From Caprella mutica (lineage: Eukaryota; Arthropoda; Malacostraca; Amphipoda; Caprellidae), in NCBI GenBank assembly GCA_947561585.1, contig CANNZV010000513.1:62001-126000 (forward strand): a stretch of 64,000 bases of DNA, read 5' to 3'. A program made the position numbers and the translations under genes. The notes under the pieces are model-generated. The model worked only from the letters and a program-made list of their open reading frames with translations. It did no database searches and had not been told where the DNA came from. Shown piece after piece: positions 31,481-48,800 of the stretch (position 1 is its first letter; each line of letters starts with the position of its first letter).

Positions 31481-34400
31481 TTTGACAGCAAGATATTTCA
31501 TTTGACAGCAAGATATTTCATTTGACAGCAAGATATTTCATTTGACAGCAAGATATTTCATTTGACAGTAGGATATTTCATTTGACCGCAGGATATTTCA
31601 TTTGACAGCAAGATATTTCATTTGACAGCAAAATATTTCATTTGACAGCAAGATATTTCATTTGACAGCAAGATATTTCATTTGACAGCAAGATATTTCA
31701 TTTGACAGCAAGATATTTCATTTGACAGCAAGATATTTCATTTGACAGCAAGATATTTCATTTGACAGCAAGATGTTTCATTTGACAGCAAGATGTTTCA
31801 TTTGACAGCAAGATGTTTCATTTGACAGCAAGATGTTTCATTTGACAGCAAGATATTTCATTTGACAGCAAGATATTTCATTTGACAGCAAGATATTTCA
31901 TTTGACAGCAAGATATTTCATTTGACAGCAAGATACATTACATTTGACAGCAAGATACATTTCATTTGACAGCAAGATACATTCCATTTGAGAGCAAGAT
32001 ACATTCCATTTGACAGCAAGATACATTTCATTTGACAGCAAGATACATTCCATTTGACATCATGATGCAATCCATTTGACAGCAAGATACATTCCATTTG
32101 ACAGCAAGATACATTCCAATTGACAGCAAGATGCATTCCATTTGACAGCAAGATACATTTCATTTGACAACAAGATACATCATTTGAGAGCACGATACAT
32201 CATTTGACAGCATGATTCAGTTCATTTGACAGCAAGATACATTCCATTTGACAGCAAGATACATTCCATTTGACAGCAAGATACATTCCATTTGAGAGCA
32301 ATTAAGATACAATCTATTTGACAGCAAGATACATTCCATTTGACAGCAAGATACATTCCATTTGACAGCAAGATACATTCCATTTGACAGCAAGATACAT
32401 TTCATTTGACAGCAAGATACATCATTTGAGAGCACGATACATCATTTGACAGCATGATTCAGTTCATTTGACAGCAAGATACATTTCAATTGACAGCAAG
32501 ATACATTTTATTTGACAGTAAGATACATTTCATTTGACAGCACGATACATTTTATTTGACAGCAAGATACATCATTTGAGAGCACGATACATCATTTGAC
32601 AGCATGATTCAGTTCATTTGACAGCAAGATACATTTCATTTGACAGCAAGATACATTTCATTTGACAGCAAGATACATCATTTGAGAGCACGATACATCA
32701 TTTGACAGTATGATTCAGTTCATTTGACAGCAAGATACAACATTTGAAAACGAGATACAGTTCATTTGACAGCAGGATACATTTCATTTGACAGCAAGAT
32801 ACATCATTTGAGAGCACGATACATCATTTGAGAGCACGATACATCATTTGACAGCATGATTCAGTTCATTTGGCAGCAAGATACATCATTTGAAAACGAG
32901 ATACAGTTCATTTGACAGCAAGATACATTATTAGACAGCAAGATGCATCATTTGACAGCAAGATACATCATTTGACAGCAAGATACATTATTTAACAGCA
33001 AGATACAGTTATATTGACAGCAAGATACATCTTTTGACAGCAAAATGCATCATTTGACAGCAAGATACTTCTTTTGACAGCAAGATAAAGTTCATTTGAC
33101 AGCAGGATACATTTCATTTGACAGCAAGATACATCTTTTGACAGCAAAATGCATTTCATTTTACAGCAAGATACATAATTTGACAGCAAGATACATCTTT
33201 TGAAAAGCAAGATACATCATTTGACAGCAAGGTGCATCTTTTGACAGCAAATATAGCTCATTTGTCAGCAAGATACATATCATTTGAGAGCAAGATACAT
33301 CATTTGACAGCAAGATACATCATTTAACAGCAAGATACATTACATTTGACATATAGATACATCATTTGACAGCAAGATATATATCATTTGACAGCAAGAT
33401 ACATCATTTAACAGCAAGATACATCACTTGACAGCAAGATACAGTTCATTGATAGCAAGATACATCATTTGACAGCAATGTACATTATTTGAAATCAAGA
33501 TACATCATTTTACAGCAAGATACATTCCATTTGAGAGCAAGATACATTCCATTTGACAGCAAGATACATTTCATTTGACAGCAAGATACATTCCATTTGA
33601 CATCATGATGCAATCCATTTGACAGCAAGATACATTCCATTTGACATCAAGATACATTCCAATTGACAGCAAGATGCATTCCATTTGACAGCAAGATACA
33701 TTTCATTTGACAACAAGATACATCATTTGAGAGCACGATACATCATTTGACAGCATGATTCAGTTCATTTGACAGCAAGATACATTCCATTTGACAGCAA
33801 GATACATTCCATTTGACAGCAAGATACATTCCATTTGAGAGCAATAAAGATACAATCTATTTGACAGCAAGATACATTCCATTTGACAGCAAGATACATT
33901 CCATTTGACAGCAAGATACATTCCATTTGACAGCAAGATACATTTCATTTGACAGCAAGATACATCATTTGAGAGCACGATACATCATTTGACAGCATGA
34001 TTCAGTTCATTTGACAGCAAGATACATTTCATTTGACAGCAAGATACATTTTATTTGACAGTAAGATACATTTCATTTGACAGCACGATACATTTTATTT
34101 GACAGCAGGATACATCATTTGAGAGCACGATACATCATTTGACAGCATGATTCAGTTCATTTGACAGCAAGATACATTTCATTTGACAGCAAGATACATT
34201 TCATTTGACAGCAAGATACATCATTTGAGAGCACGATACATCATTTGACAGCATGATTCAGTTCATTTGACAGCAAGATACATCATTTGAAAACGAGATA
34301 CATTTCATTTGACAGCAAGATACATTTCATTTGACAGCAGGATACATCATTTGAGAGCACGATACATCATTTGACAGCATGATTCAGTTCATTTGACAGC

Positions 34401-36800
34401 AAGATACAACATTTGAAAACGAGATACAGTTCATTTGACAGCAGGATACATTTCATTTGACAGCAAGATACATCATTTGAGAGCACGATACATCATTTGA
34501 GAGCACGATACATCATTTGACAGCATGATTCAGTTCATTTGGCAGCAAGATACATCATTTGAAAACGAGATACAGTTCATTTGACAGCAAGATACATTAT
34601 TTGACAGCAAGATGCATCATTTGACAGCAAGATACATCATTTGACAGCAAGATACATTATTTGACAGCAAGATACAGTTATATTGACAGCAAGATACATC
34701 TTTTGACAGCAAAATGCATCATTTGACAGAAAGATACTTCTTTTGACAGCAAGATAAAGTTCATTTGACAGCAGGATACATTTCATTTGACAGCAAGATA
34801 CATCTTTTGACAGCAAAATGCATTTCATTTTACAGCAAGATACATAATTTGACAGCAAGATACATCTTTTGAAAAGCAAGATACATCATTTGACAGCAAG
34901 GTGCATCTTTTGACAGCAAATATAGCTCATTTGTCAGCAAGATACATATCATTTGAGAGCAAGATACATCATTTGACAGCAAGATACATCATTTAACAGC
35001 AAGATACATTACATTTGACATATAGATACATCATTTGACAGCAAGATATATATCATTTGACAGCAAGATACATCATTTAACAGCAAGATACATCACTTGA
35101 CAGCAAGATACAGTTCATTGATAGCAAGATACATCATTTGACAGCAATGTACATTATTTGAAATCAAGATACATCATTTTACAGCAAGATACAGTTCATT
35201 TGACAGCGAGATACATATCATATGACAAAAAGACACATCAATTGACAGCAAGATATATATCATTTGACAGCAAGATACATCATTTAACAGCAAGATACAT
35301 CATTTGACAGCAAGATACAGTTCATTGATAGCAAGATACATCATTTGACAGCAAGGTACATTATTTGAAAGCAAGATACATTTCATTTGACATCAAGATA
35401 CTTCACTTGACAACAAGATACATATCATTTGTCAGCACGATATATTTCAATTGTCAGCAATATACATTTCATTTGACAGCAAGATACATCTTTTTATAGC
35501 AAGATACATCATTTGACAGCAGGATACATAATTTGACAGCAAGAAACATTTTCATTTGGCAGCAAGATACATCATTTGACAGCAAGATACATCATTTGAC
35601 AGCAAGAAACAGTTCATTTAGTAGCAAGATACATTTCATTTTACAGCAAGATATATCTTTTGACAGCAAAATACATAATTTGACAGAAAGATACATCTTT
35701 TGAAAAGCAAGATACATCATTTGACAGCAAGATGCATCTTTTGACAGCAAGATACATCATTTGACAGCAAATACAGCTCATTTGTCAGCAAGATACATAT
35801 CATTTGAGAGCAAGATACATCATTTGACAGCAAGATACATTTCATTTGACATAAAGATACATCATTTGACATAAAGATACATCATTTGACATAAAGATAC
35901 ATCATTTGACATAAAGATACATCATTTGACATGAAGATGCATCATTTGACATAAAGATACATCATTTGACATAAAGATACATCATTTGACAGCAAGATAC
36001 ATATCATTTGACAGCAAGATACATCATTTAACAGCAAGATACAACATCTGACAGCAAGATACAGTTCATTGATAGCAAGATAAATCATTTGACAGCAAGG
36101 TACATCATTTGAAAGCAAGATACATCATTTGACAGCTAGATACAGTTCATTTGACAGCAAGATACATATCATTTGACAGCAAGATACATATCATATGACA
36201 AAAAGATACATCAATTAACAGCAAGATACATCATTTGACAGCACGATACATCATTTGACAGCAAGATTCAGTTCATTTGACAGCAAGATACATTTCATTT
36301 GTCAGCAAGATACATTTCATTTGACAGCAATATGTTTCATTTGATAGCACGATACATCATTTGACAGCAAGATTCAGTTCATTTGACAGCAAGACAAATT
36401 TAATTTGTCAGCAAGATACATTTCATTTGACAGCAAGTTACGTAATTTGACAGCAAGATACATATCATTTGACATTACGATACATCATTTGACAGCAAGA
36501 TTCAGTTCATTTGACAGCAAGATTCAGTTCATTTGACAGCAAAATACATTTCATTTGTCAGCAAGAAACATTTCATTTGACATCAAGATACTTCATTTGA
36601 CAACAAGATACATATCATTTGTCAGCACGATATATTTCATTTGTCAGCAATATACATTTCATTTGACAGCAAGATACATCATTTTACAGCTAGAAACAGT
36701 TCATTTGGCAGCAAGAAACATCATTTGGCAGCAAGATACATCTTTTGACAGCAAGATACATTTCATTTGACAGCAAGATACATCATTTGACAGCAAGATA
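31481..36800. repeat. 20/22-bp satellite, left diverged part
   Basis: 31481-31920 is a clean run of 22 units of TTTGACAGCAAGATATTTCA. Further right the unit becomes CATTTGACAGCAAGATACAT with TCC, TTC and CAGTT insertions giving 21-22 bp. A segment of about 1.6 kb is duplicated: CATGATGCAA recurs at 32061 and 33604 (1543 bp), and ACAGCAATGTACATTATTTG at 33472 and 35141 (1669 bp). Confidence 0.95.
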
Positions 36801-39800
36801 CATCATTTGACAGCAAGATACATCTTATGACAGCAAGATACATCATTTGACAGCAAGATACATCATTTGACAGCAAGATACATCATTTGACAGCAAGATA
36901 CATCATTTGACAGCAAGATACAGTTCATTTGACAGCAAGATACAGTTCATTTGACAGCAAGATACAGTTCATTTGACTGCAAGATACAGTTCATTTGACA
37001 GCAAGATACAGTTCATTTGACTGCAAGATACAGTTCATTTGACTGCAAGATATATCATTCGACAGTAAGATACATCATTTGACAGCAAGATACATCATTT
37101 GACAGCAAGATACATCATATGACAGCAAGATACATCATTTGACAGAAAGATACATCATATGACTGCAAGATACATCATATGACAGCAAGATACATCATAT
37201 GACAGCAAGATACATCATTTGACAGCAAGATACATCATTTGACAGCAAGATACATCATTTGACAGCAAGATACATCATTTGACAGCAAGATACAGTTCAT
37301 TTGACAGCAAGATACAGTTCATTTGACTGCAAGATACAGTTCATTTGACTGCAAGATACATCATTTGACTGCAAGATACATCATATGACAGCAAGATACA
37401 TCATATGACAGCAAGATACATCATTTGACAGCAAGATACATCATATGACAGCAAGATACATCATTTGACAGCAAGATACATCATTTGACAGCAAGATACA
37501 TCATTTGACAGCAAGATACATCATTTGACAGCAAGATACATCATTTGACAGCAAGATACATCATATGACAGCAAGATACAGTTCATTTGACAGCAAGATA
37601 CAGTTCATTTGACTGCAAGATACAGTTAATTTGACTGCAAGATACATCATTTGACAGCAAGATACAGTTCATTTGACAGCAATATACATCATTTGACAGC
37701 AAGATACATCATTTGACAGCAAGATACATCCTATTACAGCAGGATAGATCATTTGACAGCAAGATACATCATTTGACAGCAAGATACATCATTTGACAGC
37801 AAGATACATCATTTGACAGCAAGATACATCTTTTGACAGAAAGATACATCATTTGACAGCAAGATACAGTTCATTTGACTGCAAGATACAGATCATTTGA
37901 CTGCAAGATACATCATTTGACATTAAGATACATCATTTGACAGCAAGATACATCATTTGACAGCAAGATACATCATATGACAGCAAGATACATCATATGA
38001 CAGCAACATACATCATTTGACAGCAAGATACATCATTTGACAGCAAGATACATCATTTGACAGCAAGATACATCATTTGACAGCAAGATACATCATTTGA
38101 CAGCAAGATACATCATTTGACAGCAAGATACATCATTTGACAGCAAGATACATCATTTGACAGCAAGATACATCATTTGACAGCAAGATACATCATTTGA
38201 CAGCAAGATGCAGTTCATTTGACAGCAAGATGCAGTTCATTTGACAGCAAGATACATCATTTGACAGCAAGATGCAGTTCATTTGACTGCAAGATACATC
38301 ATTTGACTGCAAGATACAGTTCATTTGACTGCAAGATACATCATTTGACAGTAAGATACATCATTTGACAGCAAGATACATCATTTGACAGCAAGATACA
38401 TCATATGACAGCAAGATACATCATTTGACAGCAAGATACATCATATGACAGCAAGATACACCATTTGACAGCAAGAAACATCATTTGACAGTAGGATGCA
38501 GTTCATTTGACAGCAAGATGCAGTTCATTTGACTGCAAGACACAGTTCATTTGACTGCAAGATACATCATTTGACAGTAAGATACATCATTTGACAGCAA
38601 GACACATCATTTGACAGCAAGATACATCATATGACAGCAAGATACATCATTTGACAGCAAGATACATCATATGACAGCAAGATACACCATTTGACAGCAA
38701 GAAACATCATTTGACAGTAGGATGCAGTTCATTTGACAGCAAGATGCAGTTCATTTGACTGCAAGACACAGTTCATTTGACTGCAAGACACAGTTCATTT
38801 GACTGCAAGATACATCATTTTACAGTAAGATACATCATTTGACAGCAATATACATCATTTGACAGCAATATACATCATATGACAGCAAGATACATCATTT
38901 GACAACAACATACATCATATGACAGCAAGATACATCATTTGACAGCAAGATACATCATTTGACAGTAAGATACACCATTTGACAGCAAGATACATCATTT
39001 GACAGCAAGATACATCATTTGACAGCAAGATACAGTTCATTTGACAGCAAAATACAGTTCATTTGACTGCAAGATACAGTTCATTTGACGGCAAGATACA
39101 TCATTCGACAGTAAGATACATCATTTGACAGCAAGATACATCATTTGACAGCAAGATACATCATATGACAGCAAGATACATCATTTGACAGCAAGATACA
39201 TCATATGACAGCAAGATACATCATTTGACAGCAAGATACATCATTTGACAGCAAGATACAGTTCATTTGACAGCAAGATACAGTTCATTTGACTGCAAGA
39301 TACAGTTCATTTGACTGCAAGATACATCATTTGACTGCAAGATACATCATATGACAGCAAGATACATCATATGACAGCAAGATACATCATTTGACAGCAA
39401 GATACATCATATGACAGCAAGATACATCATTTGACAGCAAGATACATCATTTGACAGCAAGATACATCATTTGACAGCAAGATACATCATTTGACAGCAA
39501 GATACATCATTTGACAGCAAGATACATCATATGACAGCAAGATACAGTTCATTTGACAGCAAGATACATTTCATTTGACTGCAAGATACAGTTCATTTGA
39601 CTGCAAGATACATCATTTGACAGCAAGATACAGTTCATTTGACAGCAATATACATCATTTGACAGCAAGATACATCATTTGACAGCAAGATACATCCTAT
39701 GACAGCAAGATAGATCATTTGACAGCAAGATACATCATATGACAGCAAGATACATCATTTGACAGCAAGATACATCATTTGACAGCAAGATACATCTTTT

Positions 39801-42800
39801 GACAGAAAGATAAATCATTTGACAGCAAGATACAGTTCATTTGACTGCAAGATACAGATCATTTGACTGCAAGATACATCATTTGACATTAAGATACATC
39901 ATTTGACAGCAAGATACATCATTTGACAGCAAGATACATCATATGACAGCAAAATACATCATATGACAGCAAGATACATCATTTGACAGCAAGATACATC
40001 ATTTGACAGCAAGATACATCATTTGACAGCAAGATACATCATTTGACAGCAAGATACATCATTTGACAGCAAGATACATCATTTGACAGCAAGATACATC
40101 ATTTGACAGCAAGATACATCATTTGACAGCAAGATACATCATTTGACAGCAAGATGCAGTTCATTTGACAGCAAGATGCAGTTCATTTGACAGCAAGATA
40201 CATCATTTGACAGCAAGATGCAGTTCATTTGACTGCAAGATACATCATTTGACTGCAAGATACAGTTCATTTGACTGCAAGATACATCATTTGACAGTAA
40301 GATACATCATTTGACAGCAAGATACATCATTTGACAGCAAGATACATCATATGACAGCAAGATACATCATTTGACAGCAAGATACATCATATGACAGCAA
40401 GATACACCATTTGACAGCAAGAAACATCATTTGACAGTAGGATGCAGTTCATTTGACAGCAAGATGCAGTTCATTTGACTGCAAGACACAGTTCATTTGA
40501 CTGCAAGATACATCATTTGACAGTAAGATACATCATTTGACAGCAAGATACATCATTTGACAGCAAGATACATCATATGACAGCAAGATACATCATTTGA
40601 CAGCAAGATACATCATATGACAGCAAGATACACCATTTGACAGCAAGAAACATCATTTGACAGTAGGATGCAGTTCATTTGACAGCAAGATGCAGTTCAT
40701 TTGACTGCAAGATACATCATTTGACAGCAAGATACAGTTCATTTGACAGCAAAATACAGTTCATTTGACTGCAAGATACAGTTCATTTGACGGCAAGATA
40801 CATCATTCGACAGTAAGATACATCATTTGACAGCAAGATACATCATTTGACAGCAAGATACATCATATGACAGCAAGATACATCATTTGACAGCAAGATA
40901 CATCATATGACAGCAAGATACATCATTTGACAGCAAGATACATCATTTGACAGCTAGATACAACATTTGACAGCAAGATACATCATTTGACAGCAAGATA
41001 CATCTTTTGACAGAAAGATACATCATTTGACAGCAAGATACAGTTCATTTGACTGCAAGATACAGTTCATTTGACTGCAAGATACATCATTTGACATTAA
41101 GATACATCATTTGACAGCAAGATACATCATTTGACAGCAAGATACATCATATGACAGCAAGATACATCATATGACAGCAAGATACATCATTTGACAGCAA
41201 GATGCATCATTTGACAGCAAGATACATCATTTGACAGCAAGATACATCATTTGACAGCAAGATACATCATTTGACAGCAAGATACATCATTTGACAGCAA
41301 GATAAATCATTTGACAGCAAGATACATCATTTGACAGCAAGATACATCATTTGACAGCAAGATGCAGTTCATTTGACAGCAAGATGCAGATCATTTGACA
41401 GCAAGATACATCATTTGACAGCAAGATGCAGTTCATTTGACTGCAAGATACATCATTTGACTGCAAGATACAGTTCATTTGACTGCAAGATACATCATTT
41501 GACAGTAAGATACATCATTTGACAGCAAGATACATCATTTGACAGCAAGATACATCATATGACACTAAGATACATCATTTGACAGCAAGATACATCATAT
41601 GACAGCAAGATACACCATTTGACAGCAAGAAACATCATTTGACAGTAGGATGCAGTTCATTTGACAGCAAGATGCAGTTCATTTGACTGCAAGACACAGT
41701 TCATTTGACTGCAAGATACATCATTTTACAGTAAGATACATCATTTGAACGCAATATACATCATTTGACAGCAATATACATCATATGACAGCAAGATACA
41801 TCATTTGACAACAACATACATCATATGACAGCAAGATACATCATTTGACAACAAGATACATCATTTGACAGTAAGATACATCATTTGACAGCAAGATACA
41901 TCATTTGACAGCAAGATACATCATTTGACAGCAAGATACATCATTTGACAGCAAGATACAGTTCATTTGACAGCAAAATACAGTTCATTTGACTGCAAGA
42001 TACAGTTCATTTGACTGCAAGATACATCATTCGACAGTAAGATACATCATTTGACAGCAAGATACATCATTTGACAGCAAGATACATCATATGACAGCAA
42101 GATACATCATTTGACAGCAAGATACATCATATGACAGCAAGATACATCATTTGACAGCAAGATACAACATTTGACAGCAAGATACATCATTTGACAGCAA
42201 GATACATCATTTGACAGCAAGATACAGTTCATTTGACAGCAAGATACAGTTCATTTGACTGCAAGATACAGTTCATTTGACTGCAAGATACAGTTCATTT
42301 GACAGTAAGATACATCATTTGACAGCAAGATACATCATTTGACAGCAAGATACATCATATGACAGCAAGATACATCATTTGACAGCAAGATACATCATAT
42401 GACAGCAAGATACATCATTTGACAGCAAGATACATCATTTGACAGCAAGATACATCATTTGACAGCAAGATACATCATTTGACAGCAAGATACAGTTCAT
42501 TTGACAGCAAGATACAGTTCATTTGACTGCAAGATACAGTTCATTTGACTGCAAGATACATCATTTGACTGCAAGATACATCATATGACAGCAAGATACA
42601 TCATATGACAGCAAGATACATCATTTGACAGCAAGATACATCATATGACAGCAAGATACATCATTTGACAGCAAGATACATCATTTGACAGCAAGATACA
42701 TCATTTGACAGCAAGATACATCATTTGACAGCAAGATACATCATTTGACAGCAAGATACATCATATGACAGCAAGATACAGTTCATTTGACAGCAAGATA

Positions 42801-45800
42801 CAGTTCATTTGACTGCAAGATACAGTTAATTTGACTGCAAGATACATCATTTGACAGCAAGATACAGTTCATTTGACAGCAATATACATCATTTGACAGC
42901 AAGATACATCATTTGACAGCAAGATACATCCTATGACAGCAAGATAGATCATTTGACAGCAAGATACATCATTTGACAGCAAGATACATCATTTGACAGC
43001 AAGATACATCATTTGACAGCAAGATACATCTTTTGACTGGAAGATACATCATTTGACAGCAAGATACAGTTCATTTGACTGCAAGATACAGATCATTTGA
43101 CTGCAAGATACATCATTTGACATTAAGATACATCATTTGACAGCAAGATACATCATTTGACAGCAAGATACATCATATGACAGCAAGATACATCATATGA
43201 CAGCAACATACATCATTTGACAGCAAGATACATCATTTGACAGCAAGATACATCATTTGACAGCAAGATACATCATTTGACAGCAAGATACATCATTTGA
43301 CAGCAAGATACATCATTTGACAGCAAGATACATCATTTGACAGCAAGATACATCATTTGACAGCAAGATACATCATTTGACAGCAAGATGCAGTTCATTT
43401 GACAGCAAGATGCAGTTCATTTGACAGCAAGATACATCATTTGACAGCAAGATGCAGTTCATTTGACTGCAAGATACATCATTTGACTGCAAGATACAGT
43501 TCATTTGACTGCAAGATACATCATTTGACAGTAAGATACATCATTTGACAGCAAGATACATCATTTGACAGCAAGATACATCATATGACAGCAAGATACA
43601 TCATTTGACAGCAAGATACATCATATGACAGCAAGATACACCATTTGACAGCAAGAAACATCATTTGACTGTAGGATGCAGTTCATTTGACAGCAAGATG
43701 CAGTTCATTTGACTGCAAGACACAGTTCATTTGACTGCAAGATACATCATTTGACAGTAAGATACATCATTTGACAGCAAGATACATCATTTGACAGCAA
43801 GATACATCATATGACAGCAAGATACATCATTTGACAGCAAGATACATCATATGACAGCAAGATACACCATTTGACAGCAAGAAACATCATTTGACAGTAG
43901 GATGCAGTTCATTTGACAGCAAGATGCAGTTCATTTGACTGCAAGACACAGTTCATTTGACTGCAAGATACATCATTTTACAGTAAGATACATCATTTGA
44001 CAGCAATATACATCATTTGACAGCAATATACATCATATGACAGCAAGATACATCATTTGACAACAACATACATCATATGACAGCAAGATACATCATTTGA
44101 CAGCAAGATACATCATTTGACAGCAAGATACATCATTTGACAGCAAGATACATCATATGACAGCAAGATACATCATTTGACAGCAAGATACATCATATGA
44201 CAGCAAGATACACCATTTGACAGCAAGAAACATCATTTGACAGTAGGATGCAGTTCATTTGACAGCAAGATGCAGTTCATTTGACTGCAAGACACAGTTC
44301 ATTTGACTGCAAGATACATCATTTTACAGTAAGATACATCATTTGACAGCAATATACATCATTTGACAGCAATATACATCATATGACAGCAAGATACATC
44401 ATTTGACAACAACATACATCATATGACAGCAAGATACATCATTTGACAGCAAGATACATCATTTGACAGCAAGATACATCATTTGACAGCAAGATACATC
44501 ATATGACAGCAAGATACATCATTTGACAGCAAGATACATCATTTGACAGCAAGATACATCATATGACAGCAAGATACACCATTTGACAGCAAGAAACATC
44601 ATTTGACAGTAGGATGCAGTTCATTTGACAGCAAGATGCAGTTCATTTGACTGCAAGACACAGTTCATTTGACTGCAAGATACATCATTTTACAGTAAGA
44701 TACATCATTTGACAGCAATATACATCATTTGACAGCAATATACATCATATGACAGCAAGATACATCATTTGACAACAACATACATCATATGACAGCAAGA
44801 TACATCATTTGACAGCAAGATACATCATTTGACAGTAAGATACACCATTTGACAGCAAGATACATCATTTGACAGCAAGATACATCATTTGACAGCAAGA
44901 TACAGTTCATTTGACAGCAAAATACAGTTCATTTGACTGCAAGATACAGTTCATTTGACGGCAAGATACATCATTCGACAGTAAGATACATCATTTGACA
45001 GCAAGATACATCATTTGACAGCAAGATACATCATATGACAGCAAGATACATCATTTGACAGCAAGATACATCATTTGACAGCAAGATACAGTTCATTTGA
45101 CAGCAAGATACAGTTCATTTGACTGCAAGATACAGTTAATTTGACTGCAAGATACATCATTTGACAGCAAGATACAGTTCATTTGACAGCAATATACATC
45201 ATTTGACAGCAAGATACATCATTTGACAGCAAGATACATCCTATGACAGCAAGATAGATCATTTGACAGCAAGATACATCATTTGACAGCAAGATACATC
45301 ATTTGACAGCAAGATACATCATTTGACAGCAAGATACATCTTTTGACTGGAAGATACATCATTTGACAGCAAGATACAGTTCATTTGACTGCAAGATACA
45401 GATCATTTGACTGCAAGATACATCATTTGACATTAAGATACATCATTTGACAGCAAGATACATCATTTGACAGCAAGATACATCATATGACAGCAAGATA
45501 CATCATATGACAGCAACATACATCATTTGACAGCAAGATACATCATTTGACAGCAAGATACATCATTTGACAGCAAGATACATCATTTGACAGCAAGATA
45601 CATCATTTGACAGCAAGATACATCATTTGACAGCAAGATACATCATTTGACAGCAAGATACATCATTTGACAGCAAGATACATCATTTGACAGCAAGATA
45701 CATCATTTGACAGCAAGATGCAGTTCATTTGACAGCAAGATGCAGTTCATTTGACAGCAAGATACATCATTTGACAGCAAGATGCAGTTCATTTGACAGC

Positions 45801-48800
45801 AAGATGCAGTTCATTTGACTGCAAGATACATCATTTGACTGCAAGATACAGTTCATTTGACTGCAAGATACATCATTTGACAGTAAGATACATCATTTGA
45901 CAGCAAGATACATCATTTGACAGCAAGATACATCATATGACAGCAAGATACATCATTTGACAGCAAGATACATCATATGACAGCAAGATACACCATTTGA
46001 CAGCAAGAAACATCATTTGACTGTAGGATGCAGTTCATTTGACAGCAAGATGCAGTTCATTTGACTGCAAGACACAGTTCATTTGACTGCAAGATACATC
46101 ATTTGACAGTAAGATACATCATTTGACAGCAAGATACATCATTTGACAGCAAGATACATCATATGACAGCAAGATACATCATTTGACAGCAAGATACATC
46201 ATATGACAGCAAGATACACCATTTGACAGCAAGAAACATCATTTGACAGTAGGATGCAGTTCATTTGACAGCAAGATGCAGTTCATTTGACTGCAAGACA
46301 CAGTTCATTTGACTGCAAGATACATCATTTTACAGTAAGATACATCATTTGACAGCAATATACATCATTTGACAGCAATATACATCATAATATGACAGCA
46401 AGATACATCATTTGACAACAACATACATCATATGACAGCAAGATACATCATTTGACAGCAAGATACATCATTTGACAGTAAGATACACCATTTGACAGCA
46501 AGATACATCATTTGACAGCAAGATACATCATTTGACAGCAAGATACAGTTCATTTGACAGCAAAATACAGTTCATTTGACTGCAAGATACAGTTCATTTG
46601 ACGGCAAGATACATCATTCGACAGTAAGATACATCATTTGACAGCAAGATACATCATTTGACAGCAAGATACATCATATGACAGCAAGATACATCATTTG
46701 ACAGCAAGATACATCATATGACAGCAAGATACATCATTTGACAGCAAGATACATCATTTGACAGCAAGATACAGTTCATTTGACAGCAAGATACAGTTCA
46801 TTTGACTGCAAGATACAGTTCATTTGACTGCAAGATACATCATTTGACTGCAAGATACATCATATGACAGCAAGATACATCATATGACAGCAAGATACAT
46901 CATTTGACAGCAAGATACATCATATGACAGCAAGATACATCATTTGACAGCAAGATACATCATTTGACAGCAAGATACATCATTTGACAGCAAGATACAT
47001 CATTTGACAGCAAGATACATCATTTGACAGCAAGATACATCATATGACAGCAAGATACAGTTCATTTGACAGCAAGATACAGTTCATTTGACTGCAAGAT
47101 ACAGTTCATTTGACTGCAAGATACATCATTTGACAGCAAGATACAGTTCATTTGACAGCAATATACATCATTTGACAGCAAGATACATCATTTGACAGCA
47201 AGATACATCCTATGACAGCAAGATAGATCATTTGACAGCAAGATACATCATTTGACAGCAAGATACATCATTTGACAGCAAGATACATCATTTGACAGCA
47301 AGATACATCTTTTGACAGAAAGATAAATCATTTGACAGCAAGATACAGTTCATTTGACTGCAAGATACAGATCATTTGACTGCAAGATACATCATTTGAC
47401 ATTAAGATACATCATTTGACAGCAAGATACATCATTTGACAGCAAGATACATCATATGACAGCAAGATACATCATATGACAGCAAGATACATCATTTGAC
47501 AGCAAGATACATCATTTGACAGCAAGATACATCATTTGACAGCAAGATACATCATTTGACAGCAAGATACATCATTTGACAGCAAGATACATCATTTGAC
47601 AGCAAGATACATCATTTGACAGCAAGATACATCATTTGACAGCAAGATACATCATTTGACAGCATGATGCAGTTCATTTGACAGCAAGATGCAGTTCATT
47701 TGACAGCAAGATACATCATTTGACAGCAAGATGCAGTTCATTTGACTGCAAGATACATCATTTGACTGCAAGATACAGTTCATTTGACTGCAAGATACAT
47801 CATTTGACAGTAAGATACATCATTTGACAGCAAGATACATCATTTGACAGCAAGATACATCATATGACAGCAAGATACATCATTTGACAGCAAGATACAT
47901 CATATGACAGCAAGATACACCATTTGACAGCAAGAAACATCATTTGACAGTAGGATGCAGTTCATTTGACAGCAAGATGCAGTTCATTTGACTGCAAGAC
48001 ACAGTTCATTTGACTGCAAGATACATCATTTGACAGTAAGATACATCATTTGACAGCAAGATACATCATTTGACAGCAAGATACATCATATGACAGCAAG
48101 ATACATCATTTGACAGCAAGATACATCATATGACAGCAAGATACACCATTTGACAGCAAGAAACATCATTTGACAGTAGGATGCAGTTCATTTGACAGCA
48201 AGATGCAGTTCATTTGACTGCAAGACACAGTTCATTTGACTGCAAGATACATCATTTTACAGTAAGATACATCATTTGACAGCAATATACATCATTTGAC
48301 AGCAATATACATCATATGACAGCAAGATACATCATTTGACAACAACATACATCATATGACAGCAAGATACATCATTTGACAGCAAGATACATCATTTTAC
48401 AGTAAGATACATCATTTGACAGCAAGATACATCATTTGACAGCAAGATACATCATTTGACAGCAAGATACAGTTCATTTGACAGCAAAATACAGTTCATT
48501 TGACTGCAAGATACAGTTCATTTGACGGCAAGATACATCATTCGACAGTAAGATACATCATTTGACAGCAAGATACATCATTTGACAGCAAGATACATCA
48601 TATGACAGCAAGATACATCATTTGACAGCAAGATACATCATATGACAGCAAGATACATCATTTGACAGCAAGATACATCATTTGACAGCTAGATACAACA
48701 TTTGACAGCAAGATACATCATTTGACAGCAAGATACATCTTTTGACAGAAAGATACATCATTTGACAGCAAGATACAGTTCATTTGACTGCAAGATACAG

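Noticed and set aside
31918..34879. Cysteine-rich reverse ORFs of about 70-90 codons
   Set aside because: They are translations of the 20/22-bp satellite, with repeated CILLSN words and no flanking unique sequence.
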